Source: Candidatus Pacebacteria bacterium CG10_big_fil_rev_8_21_14_0_10_44_54 (GTDB lineage Bacteria > Patescibacteriota > Microgenomatia > UBA1400 > PJMF01). From it: a stretch of DNA of 38,713 nucleotides. Where the stretch lies: contig PFDI01000002.1 of assembly GCA_002772695.1 (NCBI GenBank), forward strand, positions 30,316 to 69,028, written 5' to 3'. A program made the translations under genes and the position numbers. Shown piece after piece: positions 31,624-38,713 of this stretch; the stretch's first letter is position 1; each line of letters begins with the position of its first letter. The notes below the pieces were generated by a model that saw only the letters and a list, made by a program, of their open reading frames with translations, ran no database searches and was not told where the DNA came from.

Positions 31624-33231
31624 ATGAGAAAGAAATTGCCTGTTTTTCTATTTATTTCAATACTAGCTCTAGCTGTATTTTTTCGTGCTTATAAAATAAC
31701 AGAGAATCCTCCAGGATTGTATTGGGAGGAGGTGGCCCTCGGATATGATGCTTACTCTCTTCTTAAAACCGGTGCCGATCACCATGGCAATGTATTACCA
31801 CTAGTTGCGCTTGAGTCATTTGGTGATTGGAAGCCAGCGTTGTATGCTTACACAATTATTCCGTTTATTTGGTTGTTTGACCTAACAGCACTCGCTGTTC
31901 GATTGCCTTCCTTATTGGCGGGTAGTAGCATTGTTATTTGCTCTTACTTTTTTGCAAAGAGGCTCGGGCAAAACCCACTTATTGCAATGGGGGTAACAGC
32001 AATTGCCCCCTGGGCAATACATTTTTCTCGCGCTGGTTGGGAATCACATCTTGCAACTGCTTTTTTGCTGTGGGGGCTGTATTTTGGGATGTGCAGTATC
32101 CAAAAAAAAATACCTGTTATACGAGCAATGATAAGCGTAGTTTTGTTTGGTTTAGCACTCTATACGTACCATGCAGCTCGCATCACAGTCCCGCTTATTG
32201 CATTGGGATTACTTGTCTACGTAGTAGTAAAAATGAGAAGAAAAATTACATTTAAAGATTTTATTTCTAAGAACTTGAGCACGGTAACTGGGTTATTTGT
32301 TGCTACAGCTTTGTTTGTTTTGCCGTTTTTGCAGAACTTGAACTCCCCAGTACTTGTACAGCGTGGTAAAGAAACAAGCATTTTCACTGACATTACTGTT
32401 ATCGAGGAAAGCAATCAGTTGCGAGAAAATAGTGGTGACTCGCTACTCTCTAGAATTTTATATCACCGCTATGTTTTGTTTGGCAAAGAGATACTGAAGA
32501 ATTATTCCTCTCACTTTAATCTAGACTTTCTTTTTGTTTCTGGTGATGCCCAGCCGCGACACGCGACTCAGTTTTTTGGCCATCTATATCACATAGAACT
32601 CATCTTTTTGCTTTTTGGTTTTGTTGCTTGGTATCAGAAAAGATCGGGGGAGCGATTATTGCTTTTATTTTGGTTGATGATCAGTATCATTCCTGGATCT
32701 ATTACTAAGGCATCGCCTCATGCTTTGCGAATGCTGGCAGGTTTTCCGATCTTTGCATTACTAATTGCTGGTGGAATAGAGTACTTGCATCGAGAGTACA
32801 AAATGTGGTTAGGCAAATCACACAAAAGATTTTTACCGCTATTTCTTTTGGCAGTTATCGGGGCATACTTGCTGGAACTAACTGCTTTTTGGCAACACTA
32901 CAGCAAAATTTACCCAGTTGTGCATGCTAAAGAGTGGCAGGTAGGATATCCAGAGATGATAGGCAAGTTGGCAGAAAAAATGCGCGAATATCCCGACCTA
33001 CCGGCTTTTGTTTCTCGGGATATGGGTCGCCCGGCAATGTACTATTGGTTTTATACCAAGACGGATCCGAAACTAGTTCAAGCTGCCAATGACACAGCCG
33101 AGAAGGATCAGGGAGAGTTTTTGGAGTTTGGGAGGATTAGGTTTGTGAGGGGGCTAGAACTTTCAATTGGTCAGAGAGGAATATTTTCCAGAGTTGTTGA
33201 TGGAAATTGGAGTGTGATGGATTTTGAATAA
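31624..33231 (+). CDS. PMT_2/ArnT-like GT-C glycosyltransferase (tandem copy 2, D-to-E at the catalytic loop)
   Basis: 535 aa, with the same architecture and motif order as the gene just upstream: 'GLYWEEVALGYDAY', 'FGDWKPALYAYT', 'RLPSLLAG', 'APWAIHFSRAGWE', 'LYTYHAARITVP'. The key first-loop pair is Glu-Glu (E35, E36) instead of Asp-Glu. Asp is the usual catalytic or metal-binding residue in PMT and ArnT enzymes, so activity or specificity may differ. A ~110-residue soluble C-terminal domain is present. It starts 3 nt after copy 1 and ends 1 nt before the next gene. Duplication followed by divergence is the simplest explanation. Confidence 0.83.
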   Translation: MRKKLPVFLFISILALAVFFRAYKITENPPGLYWEEVALGYDAYSLLKTGADHHGNVLPLVALESFGDWKPALYAYTIIPFIWLFDLTALAVRLPSLLAGSSIVICSYFFAKRLGQNPLIAMGVTAIAPWAIHFSRAGWESHLATAFLLWGLYFGMCSIQKKIPVIRAMISVVLFGLALYTYHAARITVPLIALGLLVYVVVKMRRKITFKDFISKNLSTVTGLFVATALFVLPFLQNLNSPVLVQRGKETSIFTDITVIEESNQLRENSGDSLLSRILYHRYVLFGKEILKNYSSHFNLDFLFVSGDAQPRHATQFFGHLYHIELIFLLFGFVAWYQKRSGERLLLLFWLMISIIPGSITKASPHALRMLAGFPIFALLIAGGIEYLHREYKMWLGKSHKRFLPLFLLAVIGAYLLELTAFWQHYSKIYPVVHAKEWQVGYPEMIGKLAEKMREYPDLPAFVSRDMGRPAMYYWFYTKTDPKLVQAANDTAEKDQGEFLEFGRIRFVRGLELSIGQRGIFSRVVDGNWSVMDFE

Positions 33232-33232
33232 T

Positions 33233-35200
33233 ATGTCAGAATACCTCTTGTCAATTCTCCTCGGATTTTTTGGACTCTTTATTTTTTATTTTCCAGTGGG
33301 CTTATTCCTAATAAGCTTACTTCATGTTTTTAAACGAACATTATTAAAGATAGTATTGAGTTTTTATATAGGTTTTGCGTTCGTTAGCTCGATTTACTTT
33401 TTTTACGGAAATTTAGTAAGCAATTCTGCACAATTTTTAGACTTTGTATTTCTAATCATTGGAGTAATTTTATTACCACGAACTATATTGTTTTTGCGAA
33501 AATCACAAGTGATCAAAAAAGTTTTACAAACATTTCTTTTGAGTCGAAACTCCACTGCTCGGTTTCGAGTTTTTTCAATTTTTTGCTCTCTAACTTTATA
33601 CTTGACTGTTTCTCTCAGCGGATTTCCAATTGGTGATAAAAGATATATCCAATCTGGACTTGATCATGACAGTTATTGGCATATTGCTCTTGTAAATAAC
33701 CTCACCGAAAGTATTCCGCCATCTCATCCATCTTCTTATCTAGAAGTGCTTTCTAAATATCACTACTTTTATGACATCCTATTTGTTCCAGTGATCAGAG
33801 TATTTTCTACAGATATATTTGCGCTTTATTTTCAAGTTTTTCCACTACTACTCACACTGCTTTTGGGTTTATCAGCCAGCCTGCTTGCAGAACGAGTTTT
33901 GAAAAGAAATAAATACTTGCTACCATTTTTTGTATTTTTTGGTGGTAGTTTTGCCTATCTATTACCACTTTTTTTACCAGGGATTCAATGGGGTGAATCA
34001 AGTTTTTGGGTGAGTCAGACATTTGCAACGATGATAAATCCACAGGCCATCTATACCTTTGGTCTTTTGTACGCAGTCATTGTTATATTTTATGAAATAA
34101 CTAAAGAAAAAAGACTAAAACTTAAAATAAGGCTAATTTTTCTGATTATTTTTTTAATTGCTAGTTCAATCGGTTTCAAGAGTTACTCATTTTTAGTTTT
34201 AGCAGTTTTATTTTTCTCATTTTTAGGACATTCTTTTGTGCTTACGAGAAATACAAAACTTACTACTATTTTGTGCGTATTGTTTCTATTTTTTTCTTTT
34301 CCTTATGTTTATTTTGTAGTCGGTCTTGGCGGTACGTCTTCCTTTATATTTGCTCCCCTATGGTTTCTTACGAGCATGATCGAATCGAGGGATAGGGTCT
34401 ACTATCCACTATTCAAGTTGCAAGAAGAGCACTACCTTGTACATGGGAATTACTTACGAGTTCTTGAGATTAAGCTTAAAGAACTTCTAATTTTTTTTGT
34501 TGGAAATTTGGGTACAAGAATCTTGCTTGTGGTGTTATTTTTGAGACGAAAAATTTTGCATGAGTTTAAAAATGATGCTGTTCTTACCTCGATCTTAATT
34601 GCTTTTCTTTTTGCTTGTAGCTTCCCTCTAATTTTTTTGCAGCAGGGCATCGTGTGGAACACTATTCAAGTTTGGTATTATGGCCTTATTTTAGGAAATA
34701 TTTTAGCTTCAATTGCTATCTCTAAAATTTTAATAAAAATTGACCAAAAAGTTATGCAAACAGCATTCATTGCGACTTTGATTTTCGCGACAATTCCGAC
34801 TTTTTCTGTAACAACTGTTAACAGACTTATGAATCATTATTCAATAAGTTTAGAAACAGAAGCCTGGTTGCAAAAAAATTTATCTAAAAATGACAGAGTT
34901 TTAATTTGTCCCTCTGACGATATTTTATTTACAACATCATTTGTAAAAATGTTTGCAGAAGCAGAAATTCTGCTAGCAGATTCAGTGCAATTAGCTCTGG
35001 TCTCTAGTCCTGTTTATGAAGAGCAGGATGCTCTATATAATGCTTTTAGAACTTCTGATCTACGTAAAATAAAAGAACTTACTGCCAAGCATCAAGTTAC
35101 AAAAGTTCTGTGTTCAAATTCTGACTACTTGCCTCTGATAGAAAAAATCTCGGATGACACTATTAATAGAATTGGAAATATGTACGTTAAGAAAATATAA
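33233..35200 (+). CDS. Unassigned 655-aa polytopic membrane protein, possibly GT-C-like
   Basis: The ATG at 33233 is preferred over the track's TTG at 33224, which overlaps the upstream gene. The protein has at least 12 hydrophobic helices. A motif 'GLDHDSYWHIALVNNLTESIPPSHP' sits in an external loop after the fourth or fifth helix and resembles the acidic loops of large GT-C proteins; 'YHYFYDILF' follows. The last ~130 residues form a soluble domain. I do not recognise a named family. Base composition is much more AT-rich than in the operon genes before 33 kb (long T runs, AAA/ATT/TTT codons), which suggests a different origin. It could be a transferase or a polymerase (Wzy-like). Confidence 0.7.
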   Translation: MSEYLLSILLGFFGLFIFYFPVGLFLISLLHVFKRTLLKIVLSFYIGFAFVSSIYFFYGNLVSNSAQFLDFVFLIIGVILLPRTILFLRKSQVIKKVLQTFLLSRNSTARFRVFSIFCSLTLYLTVSLSGFPIGDKRYIQSGLDHDSYWHIALVNNLTESIPPSHPSSYLEVLSKYHYFYDILFVPVIRVFSTDIFALYFQVFPLLLTLLLGLSASLLAERVLKRNKYLLPFFVFFGGSFAYLLPLFLPGIQWGESSFWVSQTFATMINPQAIYTFGLLYAVIVIFYEITKEKRLKLKIRLIFLIIFLIASSIGFKSYSFLVLAVLFFSFLGHSFVLTRNTKLTTILCVLFLFFSFPYVYFVVGLGGTSSFIFAPLWFLTSMIESRDRVYYPLFKLQEEHYLVHGNYLRVLEIKLKELLIFFVGNLGTRILLVVLFLRRKILHEFKNDAVLTSILIAFLFACSFPLIFLQQGIVWNTIQVWYYGLILGNILASIAISKILIKIDQKVMQTAFIATLIFATIPTFSVTTVNRLMNHYSISLETEAWLQKNLSKNDRVLICPSDDILFTTSFVKMFAEAEILLADSVQLALVSSPVYEEQDALYNAFRTSDLRKIKELTAKHQVTKVLCSNSDYLPLIEKISDDTINRIGNMYVKKI

Positions 35201-35215
35201 ACATATTAGAATTTA

Positions 35216-36448
35216 ATGTCACATATTTTCAAGAATCAAAAATTAGTGATCGTTATATTACTGTTGATTTTTGCATTGTCAAGGCTAATAACCTGGTTTT
35301 TTGGACCAGTTTATTTTACAGAAATTATTTACAGCTACATGCCGTTCGCTCATTTATGGGCTAGTGGTGTTGTGCCATATTTAGAGCAATGGTATGAGTA
35401 TCCACCTGCTACGATTCCTCTGTTTTATATTCCTCACCTTATTGATTCGCTAACACATGGGACAATTTTACATTTAAACTACGCAGTCTCATATAGATTG
35501 CAAATGCTCATAATTGATAGTTCTTTATTTGGATTGATTATGATTGTCCTTAAAAGGAGGCAGGCAAGCGGACTACTTTTTATTGCTCCTCTCGTTTACT
35601 ATATTTTGGCGACAGCCAAAGCTCATGACTTTATCTATGACACGATGGATTTGAGTTTTGCAGCAGCAATGACTCTTGGACTTACAGCCCCAGAATTATT
35701 TAAAGGCTCCAGAGCTATTTTTATTTCTTGGTTTGGTTTTGCTCTTTCGGTTGCCCTGAAGTTAATGAATGGCCCACTGGGGATTGTCTATGCCATTCAA
35801 GAGCGAAAAAAGTGGAAAAAATTTCTTATTGTGGGAAGTGTTGCAGTGCTAGCAGTCTGGGCAGTGCCTTTAGTAATCTATCGATCTTCACTTTCAGTTA
35901 TGTTTGTATACCATCAAATCAGAGGGTTGCAGGCAGACAGTACGGGTGCAGTTATTGTTCGGATTATTGATAAGTTTACACATTCAGAAAAAGTTATTGA
36001 GGTATATAAAAACTACGAGATGAGTGGGTTTCTGTCTACGGAAATGCTAAAATTTCTGGCAGTATTTTTTCCTATCAGTATACTTCTCTTTGTACTTTAC
36101 GCTTCGTATATAGTTTTTAACGCTAAACAAAGCAAGCAGCAGTATCTACGCATTAGTTTCACTATAGGTTATTTACTTTTAATGATGTTAGTTGGGAAAG
36201 TTTTATCGAGGCCTTTTATGTTGTGGCTGATTCCGCTCATTGCAGTTCTTCCTTTTAGCTCTTGGAAAAAGCAGATGAAGTTCTTGGTGATTTCGTTGTC
36301 TGCAGTGAGTGTCCAGCTTACATTGATACCCCATTTTGAGATATGGGTATTCGACTCTGGTTTGTTGGTTGGAATTACAAGATCGATACTATTTGCCACA
36401 CTATTTTACTGGTGGTGGCAAGAACTGCGAGTACAAATTTCAAGCTAG
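35216..36448 (+). CDS. GT87-like (DUF2029-type) polytopic membrane glycosyltransferase
   Basis: 410 aa with about ten membrane helices. 'MPFAHLWASGVVPYLEQWYEYPPATIPLFYIP' in the first external region matches the G-x-x-P-Y ... Y-P-P pattern of the GT87 mannosyltransferase family, and 'FGFALSVALKLMNGPLGIVYAI' resembles its middle helix-loop region with a conserved Lys. It would use polyprenyl-phosphate mannose outside the membrane. It follows the 655-aa gene by 15 nt and is the last plus-strand gene of the operon, ending 1 nt from a convergent GT2 gene with no terminator seen. It shares the AT-rich composition of its neighbours. Confidence 0.72.
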   Translation: MSHIFKNQKLVIVILLLIFALSRLITWFFGPVYFTEIIYSYMPFAHLWASGVVPYLEQWYEYPPATIPLFYIPHLIDSLTHGTILHLNYAVSYRLQMLIIDSSLFGLIMIVLKRRQASGLLFIAPLVYYILATAKAHDFIYDTMDLSFAAAMTLGLTAPELFKGSRAIFISWFGFALSVALKLMNGPLGIVYAIQERKKWKKFLIVGSVAVLAVWAVPLVIYRSSLSVMFVYHQIRGLQADSTGAVIVRIIDKFTHSEKVIEVYKNYEMSGFLSTEMLKFLAVFFPISILLFVLYASYIVFNAKQSKQQYLRISFTIGYLLLMMLVGKVLSRPFMLWLIPLIAVLPFSSWKKQMKFLVISLSAVSVQLTLIPHFEIWVFDSGLLVGITRSILFATLFYWWWQELRVQISS

Positions 36449-36449
36449 T

Positions 36450-37175
36450 CTATTTTGTAAACGCTGATCCACCTGTCGCTGCGTATAGGCCCAGATCCCG
36501 AAGTATTGAGAGTCCGTAAATACAAGAGCGCACGAAATTTATTGAGGAAGCTTCTTTAAAGTAACGCACAGGGACGGCAACCTCCCCAATACGAGCTTTC
36601 TCCGCTATTGCTCCGAACAAAACTTGAGAATCGAATACAAAATCATCAGAATACCTATGAAAGGGGAGTTGTTTTAGACATTTAGCACTAAAGGCTCTGA
36701 ATCCAGTATGATACTCAGATAAATTTTGTCCCAATATAAGATTTTCAACAAGCGTTAGAAACCGATTCCCAAAATATTTATATGAAGGCATTCCGCCAGA
36801 CAAAGCTTCGGTTCTGGTTCGAATTCTTGAGCCAAGCATTACATCAAATCTGCCACTTATAATAGGGTTGACCATCTCTGCTGTAAGACTACTGTCATAT
36901 TGGTAATCAGGATGAATCATAACAACTACATCAGCCTTGTTTGAGAGTGCAAGTGTATAGCAGGTTTTTTGGTTGCCACCATAACCTCTGTTCATCGGGT
37001 GTTCTACGATAGTGAGACCAAGTTTTTTTGCCTCAATTATTGTTTTGTCAGAACTACCGTCATCTACTAGAATAATTTCATCGACAACATGTTTGGGTAT
37101 GTCAAGCACCGTTTTCCTGAGTGTTTTGGCTGCATTAAAAGCTGGCATTACTGCTATAACTTTTTGCTTTTTCAT
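36450..37175 (-). CDS. Glycosyltransferase family 2, dolichyl-phosphate mannosyltransferase (DPM1)-like
   Basis: 241 aa. 'VIAVMPAFNAAKTLRKTV', 'VDEIILVDDGSSDKT', 'HPMNRGYGGNQKTCY' and 'VVVMIHPDYQYD' (the D-x-D/Q region of this subgroup), then 'VMLGSRIR' and 'SEYHTGFRAFS', match soluble polyprenyl-phosphate mannose or glucose synthases. It has no C-terminal membrane helices. It may load the polyprenyl-phosphate donors used by the GT-C proteins around it. Its ATG overlaps the stop of the upstream membrane protein (ATGA), forming a minus-strand pair that converges on the large operon. Confidence 0.9.
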   Translation of the reverse strand: MKKQKVIAVMPAFNAAKTLRKTVLDIPKHVVDEIILVDDGSSDKTIIEAKKLGLTIVEHPMNRGYGGNQKTCYTLALSNKADVVVMIHPDYQYDSSLTAEMVNPIISGRFDVMLGSRIRTRTEALSGGMPSYKYFGNRFLTLVENLILGQNLSEYHTGFRAFSAKCLKQLPFHRYSDDFVFDSQVLFGAIAEKARIGEVAVPVRYFKEASSINFVRSCIYGLSILRDLGLYAATGGSAFTK

Positions 37176-38713
37176 GTTTTTCGATTCTTGGGCTGCAACA
37201 GTAGTACAAAGATTATAACGATGCTTGCCATGCTTAGGAACTCCGAAAATTTGGTTATCTTATTTTTTTGAAAAAACACTTCAATTTCATCACTATTTTC
37301 TGGGATATCTACGGCAACTCTACCCAAATCATCAGTTTCGTATTGGGCGCTTTCTCCATCAACGGTTACTGCTATCCCAGGAAATGAAAACTGATGCAAG
37401 CTAATTACCCCCTTGTCTGTCGGCTTCAACTTTGTGATTAATCGGTTATTTCTGATGACAATATTTTCCCTACTGGTATTTAGAAGTTCTTTTTTGGCAG
37501 TGATAGGCAGATATTCGTGATAAGTATTTGTGGTTGTTTCTGCTCCGACATACTCCTCAAGTGCATACTGCGTGTACATATTTACATTTCGATGGTTTCT
37601 ATTTGTATAAAGTGCAATTAAAACTAATGCTATTCCTGAAAAAATCTGTAATTGCTTGTTTTCAAGACTTGCAAGGGAGAGGGTCGCAAGCATTGATCCA
37701 GAGAAAACTGAGAGAAGTAGTAAACGAAATGGAAAATCTAAAGCGATGAATTTTGTTGTAAAATTCCAAAATGGCAGTGAAAAATCGAGCATAAAATAAA
37801 TGCTCAGAATAAACAGAGTGCAGTATCCAATGATAGTTTGTAGGTGTGATTTGTGGACCAATTTGTTTAGAAATTTTAAATTAGTTGCAAATAATAGGAC
37901 AACACTCAAACCAAATGACAGCCACTGCGCAATTCCAATTTGCATGGAAATGTCACCATCCTTTGCATTCGAAATAATTGGTCCATAGCCCCATGTTGAA
38001 TAGATGAGTTGTCGAAGTGACGGAAAGTAGCGTTGGAAATTATTGGATAGCCCTCCACCTTCAGCGCTTGCAGTTATGTTTGGCAAATAAGCAAGCAGAG
38101 GAAGCAGATAAAAGGCTGAAATAAGTAGTCCTAACAACACTGCTCCAAGTGTAATAGATGATTTTTTGATTATGGATTTCTTTTTTATAGCTTGAGTAGC
38201 AAAAAAAATAACTGCGAATGGTGCAATCATGGCTAGTGTCATCAAGTGCGTGAGCACACTACCTGAAATTGCAGTAGCTATAGCAAGAATGCCCCACTTA
38301 TATGATCGATCAAAGGTCAAATGTATTCCCAGAAAGAGTAGTGGTAGTAGTGCAAACATGAAAACAGTGCCAATAGCAGCCGCTACATACACAGAAAGAA
38401 AGTGATATGGCGCCCAAACATAAATCGTTGCACCAACAAAGCTGGCCCAATTTTTTTTGGTAATTCTAAAAAGTAAGACGTACATAGAGGTTGCTGATGT
38501 TAGCAAGCCAAAAATAAAGAGAACTCGTATCGAGGTAAAAATTGAAACGCCACTTAGAGTCAAAGGTAAAGCAAAAAGCCATGGTAGATGATATGAGAAA
38601 ATAAATAATGGGTAACCATAACCACTTGCTAAGCTAGCAACCCAGCGAGGAGGAAAGTCTCCTGCCAAGACTACCTCGTTATAGTGATAGAGACGAGCTA
38701 CCTGATGCCAAAT
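37172..38713 (-). CDS. Polytopic PTPS-related/GT-C-type membrane protein (5' partial)
   Basis: The track begins at a TTG (38668), but the frame continues open to the window edge, adding 15 codons read as IWHQVARLYHYNEVV, which continue the first external loop. The true start is outside. 'GDFPPRWVASLASGYGYPLFIFSYHLPW' corresponds to 'GHIPPQW' and 'GYGYGMPLF' in the 22418 gene, so the two are paralogs. About 12 helices follow, and a soluble domain near the C-terminus with 'PGIAVTVDGESAQYETDDLGRVAVDIPE' parallels 'FPGWQVEIDGEKI' in the paralog. A final helix closes the protein. It is coupled to the DPM1-like gene by a 4-bp overlap. Confidence 0.75.
   Translation of the reverse strand: MWHQVARLYHYNEVVLAGDFPPRWVASLASGYGYPLFIFSYHLPWLFALPLTLSGVSIFTSIRVLFIFGLLTSATSMYVLLFRITKKNWASFVGATIYVWAPYHFLSVYVAAAIGTVFMFALLPLLFLGIHLTFDRSYKWGILAIATAISGSVLTHLMTLAMIAPFAVIFFATQAIKKKSIIKKSSITLGAVLLGLLISAFYLLPLLAYLPNITASAEGGGLSNNFQRYFPSLRQLIYSTWGYGPIISNAKDGDISMQIGIAQWLSFGLSVVLLFATNLKFLNKLVHKSHLQTIIGYCTLFILSIYFMLDFSLPFWNFTTKFIALDFPFRLLLLSVFSGSMLATLSLASLENKQLQIFSGIALVLIALYTNRNHRNVNMYTQYALEEYVGAETTTNTYHEYLPITAKKELLNTSRENIVIRNNRLITKLKPTDKGVISLHQFSFPGIAVTVDGESAQYETDDLGRVAVDIPENSDEIEVFFQKNKITKFSEFLSMASIVIIFVLLLQPKNRKT

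Noticed and set aside
1-38713. Possible recoding of TGA to glycine, as in some CPR lineages
   Set aside because: TGA ends several genes exactly at overlapping starts (ATGA/TGATG), and no gene needs TGA read-through.
1-38713. CRISPR arrays, insertion sequences, phage genes or rRNA
   Set aside because: No regularly spaced repeats, transposase or phage motifs, or rRNA-like stretches were seen on reading.

Overview
The window looks like part of a small, streamlined bacterial genome, most likely a Candidate Phyla Radiation (Patescibacteria, perhaps Microgenomates-like) member. This is inferred from almost wall-to-wall coding with 1-8 nt overlaps or gaps, short versions of housekeeping proteins (YbeY, TrmD, a DnaX without the usual zinc cysteines), and very many polytopic glycosyltransferase-like membrane proteins. 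TGA is used as a stop (vanX-like, ligase, wzx junctions), so the code looks standard. No rRNA, CRISPR array or insertion sequence was found, and no gene-free stretch exceeds 300 bases; the longest is 6920-7079, which holds a terminator hairpin.

Layout. (1) 1-3499, plus: end of a surface-glycan locus (GT2, MptA/B-like GT-C, PMT/ArnT-like GT-C). (2) 3494-6919: an OmpR-type regulator with a degenerate receiver (minus), divergent from tRNA-Gln(CTG), followed by a three-gene plus-strand operon: VanX-like D-Ala-D-Ala dipeptidase, Ddl/VanA-like ligase, Asp/Glu-type racemase. This is the most unusual system in the window. (3) 17964-7080, minus: one unbroken 11-gene run (membrane-anchored unknown, gltX, two unknowns, ybeY, dnaX, ybaB, rdgB, M29 aminopeptidase, alpha-glucan phosphorylase, Kef-type antiporter), closed by the hairpin at 6930-6981. 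(4) 17995-18642, plus: trmD, divergent from that run. (5) 22387-18647, minus: LCP ligase, a 58-aa membrane protein absent from the ORF track, rfbB, rfbC, rfbD. (6) 22418-36448, plus: PTPS-related membrane protein, Wzx flippase, GT2/GT4 glycosyltransferases, two tandem PMT-like proteins, a 655-aa unknown membrane protein and a GT87-like protein. (7) 38713-36450, minus: a second PTPS-related membrane protein (cut by the window end) and a DPM1-like GT2.

How it fits together. Regions 1 and 5-7 read as a cell-surface polysaccharide or glycoprotein factory: RmlB/C/D make dTDP-L-rhamnose (RmlA is not in the window), cytoplasmic GT2/GT4 enzymes build lipid-linked glycans, a Wzx flippase exports them, GT-C enzymes add sugars from polyprenyl-phosphate donors outside, and the LCP protein could attach the polymer to peptidoglycan. 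Region 2 suggests altered peptidoglycan stem termini: a dipeptidase that removes D-Ala-D-Ala, a ligase with His instead of Tyr at the selectivity position of the omega loop, and a racemase that could supply a D-amino acid. Region 3 mixes translation, replication and nucleotide-pool housekeeping with glucan breakdown and ion transport.

Limits: all family calls come from reading motifs by eye; no database search or alignment was run. Promoter calls are -10-like matches only.
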